Shown here piece after piece: positions 12,533 through 24,300 of a stretch of 64,000 nt of DNA. Positions within the stretch are counted from its first letter, which is position 1. The number at the start of each line of letters is the position of its first letter. The notes beneath the pieces were generated by a model. The model did not search any database. It was not told the origin of the DNA and was given only the letters and a program-made list of their open reading frames with translations. Origin of the DNA: Plasmodium brasilianum. Lineage: Eukaryota > Apicomplexa > Aconoidasida > Haemosporida > Plasmodiidae. The stretch spans positions 458,501 to 522,500 of the forward strand of contig NC_090117.1 of assembly GCF_023973825.1 (NCBI RefSeq). The letters are read 5' to 3'. The translations under genes were made by a program, and so were the position numbers.

Positions 12533-13450
12533 TCTGAATTGTTCATAATAAAAGGTTCAATGATATTTATAACTATTTCAAAATAAAATAATATAACATT
12601 ATTTCTTTCTATACAATTTATTTTATATTTCATTTTAATCATAAGAAATTTCATTTAATTTTATAATATCACTGCTTTGTATGTTTAATAAAACAAAAAA
12701 GCAGAACTACATCATTTCAATCTATATATGAATATATATAAAATAAAGCAGTAAAAAAAAAAAAAAAAAAAAAAAAAATGGCTTTTTTTTTTTGTACGCT
12801 TAATTTGATGGAAAATATAATTCACAACTTGTTAATTACATAATTAAAAAAATAGGTTAATAAGAAAAAAAAAAAAAGAGTGATGAGGAAAAAGGGCAAA
12901 AAGAATCAATGAACATGGGGATTAACAGATCAACTAATAAACGGATGAACTAACGAACATTTTATGGATTAATGAGATATATATATTCTAAAAGTAAAAA
13001 AAAATTAACACAAACGTCAAAATTAATTTGTACAATGTACAAGCATAAATATAAACATATATAAAAAATATATATATATTTGTATATATATGTATATTTG
13101 TATATATATATATATATATATATTTGTATATATATGTATATTTGTATATATATGTATATTTGTATATATGTTTATATGAATATTTGTATATATGAATATT
13201 TGTAAATTTGTAAATTTATGTAGGTATAAATGAACGTATATATTTATGAACGTACGGAAAGCAAACGAAGTTCAAAAAAAAAAAATCCCAAATCAAAAAA
13301 CAGCATCGGAACAAAATTAATTTGAATTGGGTAAAACTATACTTAATTTAAAAATGTTAAATATGTACATAAATTTGATAGTACGGAAAAATTAAAAATA
13401 AAAATGAAAAGTAGAAAACAAAAAAAAAGAGATAAAAATGGATAAAAAGC

Positions 13451-13485
<35 letters not shown>

Positions 13486-14618
13486 GAATAGTACTATATA
13501 ATTTTATAAAATATAATAATTCATATAGGGTAAATATATAGAAGGTGGTATAAGAAAAATGTACATTATATTGAGTACATATTATTATTTTTATATATAA
13601 TATATATTTATATATATATAAAATTATACATATATATTTATATATATAAATATTTATACATATATTTTTATACATATATTTTTATACATATATTTTTATA
13701 CATATATATTTGTACATATATATTTGTACATATATATTTGTACACCATTATGTTATATTTATTTTATATACATAATTATCTACATTTGTACAATGTTATA
13801 CACACTTACGTACACGATTACAAAAGGAGCGACTAACACACGAACAAAAATATAGTATAAAAAAAAAAATTAAACATGTATGTATTTGTATATACATATA
13901 TATATAACTATATACTACAAAGATACGTGTAATTTACAGCATTACTAAATTAATAGTTTTACCTCTAATTAATGGCCCTTTAGAAAAATTGTGTAACACA
14001 AATATGTTATTCATGTATTTAAATATATACATATAAATTAGAAGGGAGAATTATTATTTTTTTTTTTTTTTCAAAAATAAGGAAGAAAATTGTACTTTTA
14101 TTGAATGTTGAGAAATTTTAGCCATTTGAATGAAAAAAAAAAAAAAAAGATCTAAGGAGAAAATTATACATAATTCGATACTTTCTTTTTATTACCCTAA
14201 AAATATTATATTTCAACAAACCTGAAATTAAATATGACTTAACTATGTTCAGTAAAAAACTCGATAAAAAAAAAAAAAAAAAAAAAAGTGAAAGAAAAAG
14301 TAAAAGTATAAATGAAAAAGAAAAAAATAGACCACCTAAAAATATATATATAGAAATGGTGACCATATATTTTTATCCCCTACTTCATTTTATATTGCAT
14401 TTTCTTAATTTTTTACATTATACCATTTTTGGAAATATGACGTTGTAACAATTTATAATAATGAAATGGTATCACTTGAGAGGAAGGGTTTACATTTAAA
14501 CATCTTGCCATTTTAAAAAATAACAACTTATTATGCACACGTAAATGTTTAATGTAGAGCAAAGTACATTATACAGTTGTGTATATATATACATATTTAT
14601 ACGGGACGGTCATGTAGA
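12533..14618. other. intergenic region, extremely AT-rich
   Basis: Lies upstream of the PqiA-like gene. Poly(A) tracts (12754-12778, 13456-13480, 14125-14150, 14264-14286) and TATATTTG-type repeats (13060-13200, 13600-13740) dominate. Short open frames here are made of Tyr/Ile/Lys/Phe from simple repeats and I do not support any of them. Confidence 0.6.
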
Positions 14619-14935
14619 CTAGGAATATTTAATGTTATAGAATGGAAATAATTTCTTCCATAAAGCGGTGTAGTCATTGTCAAATGTGCTAGCAGATTTC
14701 CCCTCTCTGATGACAAATGTTTCAAGGGGGGGAAATGCATTACCATAAAAGCATATATTTATATACATGTACAAAGTGTAGATATAAAAACAGGATAAAA
14801 AAACTTCTAAGAGGTATTGTTTCCTAGTAATAAATGCTCAGTTCATTAGTGAAGAGGATAACCTTTACAAATATAATTTAATTTAGCATGTGCTTTTTTT
14901 CTTTTTTCTTTTATCGCTTTTCATTTGGACACATA

Positions 14936-14966
<31 letters not shown>

Positions 14967-15907
14967 CAACTCCCAGCCAGACATATGCAAAAACAACTCG
15001 AGTCATTGAAATTTGCTTGTTTTCTTTCAAATGTATAAATTTTAATTGTTTCTTTAATAATAGCACATATATATGAGACACGTTTTCACTATGACTTCCC
15101 TAGAAAATGAACGGAGAAGAAAATATTCTTAAAATTACAATTCGTTCTGCAGTTTTTTCGAATAAATATTTTATCTTTTTCTCGAATTAAGGTTTTTTTT
15201 TGTTTTTTTTTTTTCTTTTTTTGTCACCAAGTTCTTTAACACGCAAATTAGATAAATATAAATATGTACATATAAATGTATATGTATATATATAAATATA
15301 AATTCATACTTATATTTATGAGAATCTGTAAATTTAACATTTTACGTTATTTTCCCTTTTTGCTTTTATTAATATAAAGCACCCATGCACACATGAGGAA
15401 AAAAAAAAAAAATTCTTGCCAGTTCAGAAGAAAAGAAAGAAAGAAAAAAAATTATATGCTTATCACTATTTTTTAAAGGTATAAAAGCTAGTCAAATAAT
15501 AAAAAAAAAAAAATAGAAAAAATAACATTGCGTATTCATAAAAAAAAAAATATATATATATATATACACACATAAATTTACTTATACCCACACATATACG
15601 TATATTTAATATATCTATATTAACATTTATATTTTCTCAGTTCCATTTGCACACAGAAATAATCTAAACCTTTTACAACAGACAAAAAAAAAAAAAAAGC
15701 TTCTTAAAAAAAAAAAATGTGTACCTTTATACCTACCTTTCTGTTTTAAAAAATCATAAATAATAATTAAAAACGTGTGTATATACATATATAATATATG
15801 CGATATACCTACATATTTATACACATACTTATGTATATAAATATATGTATATTTTACACATACGCAACTTTTGAGGAAAAATAGACAGTTTCTACACTTC
15901 TCAACAT
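14619..15907 (-). CDS. cryptic small minus-strand gene, partly resolved
   Basis: Three stretches look like real exons. The 5' piece at 15864-15907 starts at ATG and reads MLRSVETVYFSSKV before a GTATGT donor, like a mitochondrial presequence. A middle piece begins after a TTTTCTAG acceptor at 15099 and runs down to about 14960, reading GSHSENVSHIYVLLLKK and then VVFAYVWLG. The last exon, 14619-14823, follows a TTACTAG acceptor, has a hydrophobic segment (EVFLSCFYIYTLYMY) and then a normally composed tail (FVIREGKSASTFDNDY, ending in YNIKYS and a TAG). One or more linking exons remain unplaced, because the phases between the middle and last pieces do not agree directly. The ATG lies 229 bases from that of the divergent coiled-coil gene, suggesting a shared promoter region. 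No family is recognised. Confidence 0.42.
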
Positions 15908-16135
15908 TTTTGCATTTAATAAATTAAAAATTTTATTCGAATTTTTATTCTCAGAAGGGTTACATTGTAAATGAAATCCCTCTGAAACGTCTTTATTTTC
16001 TTCTTTTTCTTCAGTTTGTCTGTCTATATCTTTCTGTCTCTCTGTCTCTCTTTCTCTCTCTTATTTTTTTTATTTTTTTATTTTAATTTTTTTTTTTTTT
16101 TTGCTTAATAATTTATACTCTCAGAGTAATACAGC

Positions 16136-17808
16136 ATGAATGATTCATATAAAATTCGCGACTTGAATAAATTTCGATTGAGCGAAGAAAGAATAATTGA
16201 AAAATTCACAAGAGATCGAAATGAAATACTCCTGAATGAATCTCCTGATACACACCTACCCGTGGAGGTTGAGAGGAATAGAGAACCACATCGTTCGAGT
16301 GATGAATGTTTACCTTTAATGAACATTGTGAAAACCGGATGTGATAATCATCGTGGTAATGAACATTTATATATATTGCTTTTTTTTCTTTTTTTATATT
16401 TGACTTCTCTCATAACTGTAAATTATTAATACAGGGAGTAAAAGTGAAATTGTTATAAGAATATTCGCACGTTTATGATATGTGCGTATATCATTTGTGT
16501 TATATATGCATGTACGTATGTATGTATCTACGTATGTGTGTATATACCTGCGTATGTGTGTATGTACCTGCGTATGTGTGTATGTGCCTGCGTATGTGTG
16601 TATGTGCCTGCGTATGTGTGTATGTGTCTGCGTATGTGTGTATGTGTCTGCGTATGTGTGTATGTGCCTGCGTATGTGTGTATGTACCTGCGTATGTGTG
16701 TATGTGTCTGCGTATGTGTGTATGTGTCTGCGTATGTGTGTATGTACCTGCGTATGTATCTACTTAAATTTGTTTTTTCTTTTTTTCTTTTTTTCTTTGC
16801 GTACACCTTCAAACACGCGAGACAACGCGTTTCAAATGAAGTAATTTTTTTTTCCTCTCAGAAGAAAATGACATATCCACATCCACAAAAGATTTTTTTG
16901 TTGAAAGCTTATTATACAAAATAAGGAATTTAGAGAATGAAAAAAAATACTTACTAAAATTCTTAGAAAAAAAAAAAAGAGAGAGATTGAGTACAAAAAG
17001 GCGTTGGAAGCTCAGGTACACTATGAGACAGTGTAAAAAAAAAAAAAAAAAACTAACAAATGCTTAGTTCATGCAGAGAAAAAACCAACAAATGTTCGGT
17101 TCATAAAAAAAAAAAAAAAATGTACTAAATGATTAGTATAATAAAAAAGTGAACTAAAAGAAACACTATTCCAATTCGCATATATACAATTTTGTAGGCA
17201 GCATTTGTCAACTCAGAGAGTAAAAAATATAAATTTTATGAAGACGAATGGTTGCACATGAAATCCCTCGAATATTTCTTCATGTAAGTATATAAAATAA
17301 AAACGAAAAAAGAACAAAGGCTAAGTAAATTAATTTCCCATTAATTTCTTAACCTATCAGTATAAATTCTTGTACAACAGGTATATTATTGTGGCACACG
17401 TAGATTATGGAGTAGCAATAATATTACAATTATCATTATTATTATTTTTTTTATTTTATTATTTTTTATTTTTTATTTTTTATTTTTTATTTTTTATTTA
17501 TTATTTATTATTTATTATTTGTTATTTTTTTTTTTATTATTTATTATTATTTTTTTTTTTTTTTCATTTTCCTTCCCCTGTTGCTTATTCTTTTTTTTAT
17601 TCTTAAGAAATTCTGGAGAAGAGCCCTTGAGACATAAATTAGAATTATTTTATGAAGATACGAATTTATACGAAGTTAACAAAAAAAAAATATATAAAAA
17701 AAATTTAAATGTTCACTTCTTTCATTTTAGAATGAGAAAGTTTCCATTTTGTGTTTCTTCCAATTTGTGTAATCTTACACATACGTACTTGCACGCATAC
17801 ACACATAT

Positions 17809-17856
<48 letters not shown>

Positions 17857-18147
17857 CCCCCATACCCCGCGCAGAAACTGGGGAGTCTTACAGGAGTCCA
17901 AGAAATGTTCATAGAGACGCTAATAGAGGATCATAGAAATTTAATAAAAGAAAAACGTTCTATTTCAAAAAAGTATCATGAAGCAGTGGTATAATATATA
18001 TATATTTTTTTTATTAGTAAAAAAAAAAAATTAAATTATACAATAAAACAAAATAAAAATGCATAAATTTGTGTGTTACATAGTATTGGTATGTTCTCCC
18101 TTTGAGTACTGTACCATTTACTAAATTATTTTTCACATATGTGCATG

Positions 18148-18184
<37 letters not shown>

Positions 18185-18563
18185 CTATATAGGATGCAAA
18201 CTTTCAACTGTATCAACAAAACGAAATGCTCAAGGCTCAAAATATAAGCCTCTTAGAGAAAAGCAAAGACATAATAAACGAGGAACTAGTAATTATTAAC
18301 TATATTTCTGGAAATTACAAAATCTCTACGTCCCTATTTTCCACTTAAAAAAATGCGAATTGGGTGTAACATTTATATATACGTACGTACATATATATAC
18401 AACTGCATGTACGTATACTTACATATAGATATACATATAATCATTCTTTTTTTTCCCTTTTCCCTTTTTTCCTTAATTTTTGGCTTACTAGCAAAACAAA
18501 TTGGAAGCGCTCAACTTGTCCCTTATATATGTTCAAAAGGAAAATCTTCATTTGAAAGGTTTC

Positions 18564-18596
<33 letters not shown>

Positions 18597-19047
18597 GTAT
18601 GTGTGTACATTTGTGCACGGGTACATACATACATACACACGTATAAGTATATACCCACGAATACACCCATGTATACACACACACCCACTCGTACTTGTAT
18701 TTTCCCCCTTATTCAGAAGTGCTTGACCAATATTCCAGGCTGATAACTAACATAAAGATTTGTCCGGCAGTAAATAAGAAATATGAGTTCATTGTTTAAT
18801 ACAATACACATGTACACACTGTGCGCATAAGTATATGCCGCTTATCTATTTAAACCTCATTAAAAGTTATACTAATTTTTTACCTGTTTCTCGTTTGTAT
18901 TTGCTCTAACATCGTTGTGCTCTATTTTGCTTTTCTTCGCTTTGCTATATTATACTGTGCCATATTTTATTATTTTAATTTTGTTTCTTTTAGGCTAATT
19001 TTCTTGAGGAAGAACTGGACAAGTTTAAAACCTATTTGTTAATTTAA
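16136..19047 (+). CDS. coiled-coil protein, nine exons, one homopolymer frame break
   Basis: Exons: 16136-16355, 16862-17015, 17198-17283, 17608-17674, 17875-17988, 18193-18288, 18492-18558, 18717-18769, 18994-19047. All junctions agree in phase except inside exon 2. There a run of 12 A (16967-16978) must gain one base, or lose two, to pass from KKYLLKFLE into [11 protein letters not shown] and on to AAFVNSE. With that change the product is about 303 residues, mostly heptad-like helix ([48 protein letters not shown]), so a coiled-coil protein of the cytoskeletal or structural kind. It has no signal peptide or membrane segment, and no specific function can be assigned. Donors GTAATG (exon 1) and GTTAAC (exon 4) are weak. 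Intron 1 holds a 20-bp minisatellite. Confidence 0.72.
16528..16762. repeat. 20-bp minisatellite in intron 1 of the coiled-coil gene
   Basis: About eleven copies of a unit close to CGTATGTGTGTATGTGCCTG, the variants differing at one position (GTACCTG, GTGCCTG, GTGTCTG). Because 20 is not a multiple of three, all frames stay open on both strands and give spurious Cys/Val/Tyr open frames. Confidence 0.95.
17798..17850. repeat. (AT)n microsatellite in an intron of the coiled-coil gene
   Basis: CA/TA dinucleotide tract between exons 4 and 5. Similar TA tracts sit in the following introns near 18149-18180 and 18567-18592. Confidence 0.9.
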
Positions 19048-20754
19048 TAATAAGACCGTAGATGATGACTAAATCCATTTGACCGTTTCTCAAGTGTAAC
19101 ACCACAGTGAAATTTACTTGTTGTAAATGTTTAATTAATTATTTATTTATAAATATTATAATTTTTAATGCTTATAAAAGAAAAAAAATAATAAAAAAAA
19201 TAATAAAAAAAATAATAAAAAAAAAAAATAAAAAAAAAAAAAATAATAATAAAATAATAATAATAATAAATGGAAGTATTTTATCCTTTGTTCTTTTTTC
19301 ATTGTTTTTATTATCTCGACAAGTTCAATATTGCTATTCATTCACATTTATTTTTGCGCTCCCATACATCTCGTCTATTTTTCCTCTTCCCTCTTTTATG
19401 TAATTATTCATTTTTAATTTTCCTCAAAATTAACCCCTTCTAACGATACCTACATTTTATGCTTTATTCTTATCACAGTAGTACAAATGGCAAACATGCA
19501 TGCACAGGAAAAGGCAGTTAAGAATTTTGTACATGATTAAGTGAATATACCTAACTATGCATAATTGTTCTATATTCTTATATCATGTTATTCCTTACTA
19601 TATCATACTATGCAATAATATACCAACATGGTATATACATACATATAATGCACATATGTATGTTTGCGCTACCGCCCTTTTTAATTAATGTTTATTAGTG
19701 CGATACTGATCGTTTTGTATAGCTGTACCTTTTTATTTATGTTTTTATAACATTTTATGTTTGAACTATTTTACTTGATCGCTTATTCGTTATATGTGCA
19801 TTTACATATACGTATATGCCTACATATACATAAGTATTTAAGTCTTTTTCCCGGCTATTTATGCCCTCATATTAATAATTATACTTTTACTGCCTATTCA
19901 TTTGGTTTTTAAGTGCATACGAGCATATATATTCATATGTATGTATATACATATATTTACATTTGCACCTTTTTCTTTCATTCGCATTATGTGATACAAT
20001 TTGACTCTTATTTTTACGAATTCGTAAAAACATTTATAAATACAAAAAGAAAAAAAAAAATTGCACTGCATCACATCATAGCATAATACATCAGATCCCA
20101 TTTTGAAATATTGTACTCATGCAGCATGTATGAGTAAAACATATTGCGTGAGTTACATACTTTATTTCTCATAAGTGAAGCTCACCTATTTCTGCTACCC
20201 GAAAGAACAGCGAACATTCATCTACATAAAATTTCACACCTACTCAGTCCATATATTTTGAGAAGGAAAAAAAAAAATTATGTACACTTTTTTTTAAAAA
20301 TTAGTGAAATTATGTTGGTTCATTTTTGTTGTTCATTTTGAAGAGATTTATTTTTTTAACAAAAGAAAAGTTTAAACGTTTCGGGATGATCATAAAAATT
20401 GTAGAATAGTGAATGACAGGAAAACGAATGATAACAAGGATAAGCAATTATACATGGACTCTTCTTAAAAATAAAGAGATTTGTACAAATATCATATCAA
20501 ACGCTTAATGAGTCTCCAAATTTCTATCTAAAATGTGTAAAAATAGTGAGCACCACAAACATATGTTTGTATCATCAGCTGTATATCTTAAAGAAAAAAC
20601 AGAAAAAAAAAAAAATTTATACTAATCGGACAAAAAAAAAAAAAAAAAAGCATGCATAAAGCTACTAGCTTAATTATCATCCCAAGAAGCCTTAGCAATG
20701 GGCACTTTTCACGAAAAAAACAAAGCAAAAAATGCGAAGCAAATTTATCATAGA

Positions 20755-20894
20755 AAAATGAGCATAACAAATTTAGTGTGGCAAAATGAGCGTAACAAAT
20801 TTAGTGTGGCAAAATGAGCGTAACAAATTTAGTGTGGCAAAATGAGCGTAACAAATTTAGTGTGGCAAAATGAGCGTAACAAATTTAGTGTGGC
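20755..20894. repeat. 28-bp tandem repeat, five exact-length copies
   Basis: Five copies of a 28-bp unit made of AAAATGAGCGTAAC followed by AAATTTAGTGTGGC. They are identical apart from one G-to-A change in the first copy. The unit is less AT-rich than its surroundings and the near identity suggests recent expansion. Stops in the unit rule out a coding repeat. Confidence 0.95.
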
Positions 20895-21245
20895 AAAATG
20901 AGCTTGGCAAAATGAATGTACGTACGATTCTGAAAATAAGAGTTCCAAAACAATAATACTGAAGAAGCATTTTCTTGCTTGACCTTCATTTAAAAATTTA
21001 ACTTAAAACCTTGTTGCCAATGCGTAGATACGCCTTTTCGTGAATGAACCAATATACGAGTACATATATGCATATGCATAATATGTATGTATAAGTCGCT
21101 TAGCAGACGCATTTACTGTTGTACGCCGTTACTGTGCACTGCGCAAAGGAAAATTTGTTACCCTAATTGGATGTTCTCTCATTGCTTCTAGCTTCTCCCT
21201 ACTGACTGTGCTCTGCTCTAGCTACTCGCTGTTTTCTCCTTAACA

Positions 21246-21366
21246 TTATGTCCCTATACTTTGTCCCTATACTTTGTCCCTATACTTTGTCCCTATTACT
21301 TTATCCCTATTACTTTATCTCTATTACTTTATCCCTATTACTTTATCCCTATTACTTTATCCCTGT
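21246..21366. repeat. 13/14-bp tandem repeat 3' of the kinase gene
   Basis: Four copies of TATACTTTGTCCC run into about six copies of the related TATTACTTTATCCC, ending about 20 bases short of the kinase stop codon. Confidence 0.9.
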
Positions 21367-21387
21367 TTCCATACAACCCAGTCCCAA

Positions 21388-24300
21388 CTATACTAGATCA
21401 GCAAAACAATAATGAATCAGAGCCTCCCTCGCGTTCTGTATTCTCGTAAATGGGTTTGGGTCTAAAAGACGCAAACATAAATCTAGGACTTCAGGATGTT
21501 GTTTCCAAATAAAAGGATCAAAATGTGGCTTAGTGTGGGTTAATATTTTTTTTTTTAAATGAATAGACATATTATTATTAATTTCAAATGGAAATCTTCC
21601 ATCCATTAGTGCATATAAAATAACTCCACATGCCCATATGTCATTACCAGTAGATATAATTCCATCTAATGACTCTGGTGACATATAAGGTGCAGTGCCA
21701 CAGATATTCTTTGAAGTTGTACTTCTACTATCACTATTAAAATTACCATTATTATAAACATGCTCCATCATGTCCATATCAATTAAACATAAATCACTGT
21801 ATGAATTATTGTTATCCTTTCTTTCCCTTCTGTCTTTTTTAACACTATTGCTCTTTACTTCTTTGCGCTTTGTGTATTTCCCTTCATGTAGTTGGAGACT
21901 CCTTAAGGGAAGGTTGTTCCTCTTCGACTCATAATTACCGTCACTAGCATTGCCTCTATTATTTCCGATGCTCCTACTACTCCCCCTTTTAGTGGTGTTT
22001 ATAAGTGTTTTGCAACCCTTAGGAATAAAGCGCGTATGCACGTAATTACTACTACTACTACTACCATTACGCATTTTCCTTGGAATCTTAAAACCCTTTC
22101 TAAAATTATAATTCTCAGCGGTATAGATCCGAGGTTCATATGAATTTATGGATATCAAGGAATTTTTGGAAATAAAAGAATCGAGAGAAGTCTTAGAAGA
22201 AGAAGAAGAAGAAGAAGAAGAAGAAGAAGAAACTCCTATTCTACCTCCTGCTCCTCTTTCTCTTTCATTCTTGACAATTTCTTCATCCTTCTCATTAAAA
22301 TCCTTTTCTTTCCTTCCTCTTTCAAAATGAGGTGGTGGATTTATCTCGTTGTTGCACAAGTAAGGGGCGTTTAGTCCAATATGACTGTTGCTGTCGTTTC
22401 CTGAATAGTCATCTTCATAGTAGCTCTCACTGCAGTAGTGTTCATTATCATAATAATCACTATCGCTAGCATCTCCTCCACAGTTAGCTTCTTCCGAATC
22501 ACTGTCATTGTACAACTCATAGTTTATTCTATCCGCAGAAGTGGTATATTTCGCGCGACTCCCCCCCTCACCTTGTAAATTCATCAAAAATGGGTAGTTA
22601 TAGTTGTAGTTGCAGCAGTAGTCTTTGCTTCTAAACGCTCTTCTCCTAACATGTCGAGCACCTCTTAACGTCCTGCTTCCACATGATACTGATCTATTGC
22701 CCTCTTCAGATATATACGGAACATTACTATCAGCTAGTCTGTAGGAGGTGCCAAAATTTTCATAATTCATATTTGCTTTTCTTTTTTTCCTAAACATAAT
22801 GTTTTCAAATTTAATATCTCTATGTATCATATCCTTTGAATGTAAGAAGTCTAGAGCTAAGAGTAGGTTCTTCATTATCTTTTTTACTTCATATACATTT
22901 AACGAATCCGGTGCAAGAGACATAAAATAGTCGAATAAAGTACATCCTTCACAAAAATCCATAATTATACAGTTATAATTTTTTGCAGTAAATACATCAT
23001 ATATGGATATAATATTTTTATGTGGGTTACTTTTTAAAAATAAATATTTTTTTGTAAAATTGTTTGCATATTTTGAATCATTATCCTGATAATTTCCTTT
23101 TTCTTTTAAAACGATCTTCATTGCATATGTTTTCTTATCATTTACATTTATGCATTTATACACTTGTGACTTATCTCCATAATATATTAAATCGACTATA
23201 TAGTATACATTATTATTACTGTGCGTATTGGGGGTATTGCACTTATTGGGTGTATTGCACTTATTGGGTGTATTGCACTTATTGGGTGTATTGCACTTAT
23301 TGGGTGTATTGCACTTATTGGGTGTATTGCACTTATTGGGTGTATTGCACGTACTGGGCGTATTGAACGTACTGGGCTTATTGCACGTACTGGGCTTATT
23401 GCACGTACTGGGCTTATTGCACGTACTGGGCGTATTGAACGTATTGCTCGTTTCATTTGTGTAGGGAACTGAGTCAACAGCACACAGAGAGCACCATCCA
23501 TTATCAATCTTATCGATGGTTCTGTTCCCGTACGCATCATTCCCATTTAATGAGTTACTCGTTTTACTTTTCTGGTCATGTTGTTTACTGGAAGTTCTTC
23601 TGTCTCTAAGAAAATCTCTATCATTAGAAACAGCGTTAGAAGCACTGTTAGAAGCTTCTATAGAAGCCTCTCCAAAAGCAGCAGTGTTATCTTCCCTTTC
23701 ATTCCCTTTCCTTATTAATTCCAGGCTTTTCCCCCTCTCCTCCATGGGACTTCTTCCTGTGCACCTACTCGCAATGCAAAATTCACATGCTGATATTAAA
23801 GAACAAAAACAACAATTGTTAGAGCCTTTTACAAGATTCCGTTCTCCCTCTTTTTTTAACTGATTTTTGCATTTTTTCATTATATTTCTGCATATTACCT
23901 CGTCAAATGTATAGGGGTAATAATTCTTTCCTTCCTTAATACTTCTCTGTTTGCCGTTTTCTAAAACGTATGGCCTAACTTCATACATTTTATTCAATAT
24001 GATGTTATTGCCACCCCCCGTTTTTGCTACATGTACATGTTCAGGTACTTCGAAACTGTTAAACAGATGTAACTTATTCGACATGGTAAATTTTAAATCA
24101 TTATCTGTGTTATTCTTTTCTATAATACTTGTGGAATAAGCCTTTAAAATGTTCCTCTTATCACCTGCTTTTAAGGGGGTCTTCTTCTCTTTAATGCTTT
24201 CATTAGTGTATAATGCTACCCTTTTTTGGATCCTGTATGGGTCTGACTTATGGCTCAGATTATCTCTATCAGTGTCATTGCTATTACTACTGTCACTGAC

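Larger units (their letters stand above)
19048..21387. other. convergent intergenic region
   Basis: 3' flanks of the plus-strand coiled-coil gene and the minus-strand kinase gene. It contains poly(A)/AAT tracts at 19182-19270 and two tandem arrays (20755-20894 and 21246-21366). A 33-codon frame at 20652-20753 (MHKATSLIIIPRS) has a normal composition but no supporting splice context, so I do not call it. Confidence 0.6.

Noticed and set aside
16475..16924. Several overlapping Cys/Val/Tyr open frames on both strands
   Set aside because: They are translations of the 20-bp minisatellite in intron 1 of the coiled-coil gene; a 20-bp unit without stops opens every frame.
20652..20753. 33-codon plus-strand frame beginning MHKATSLIII
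   Set aside because: Normal composition but too short, no splice context and no recognisable family.
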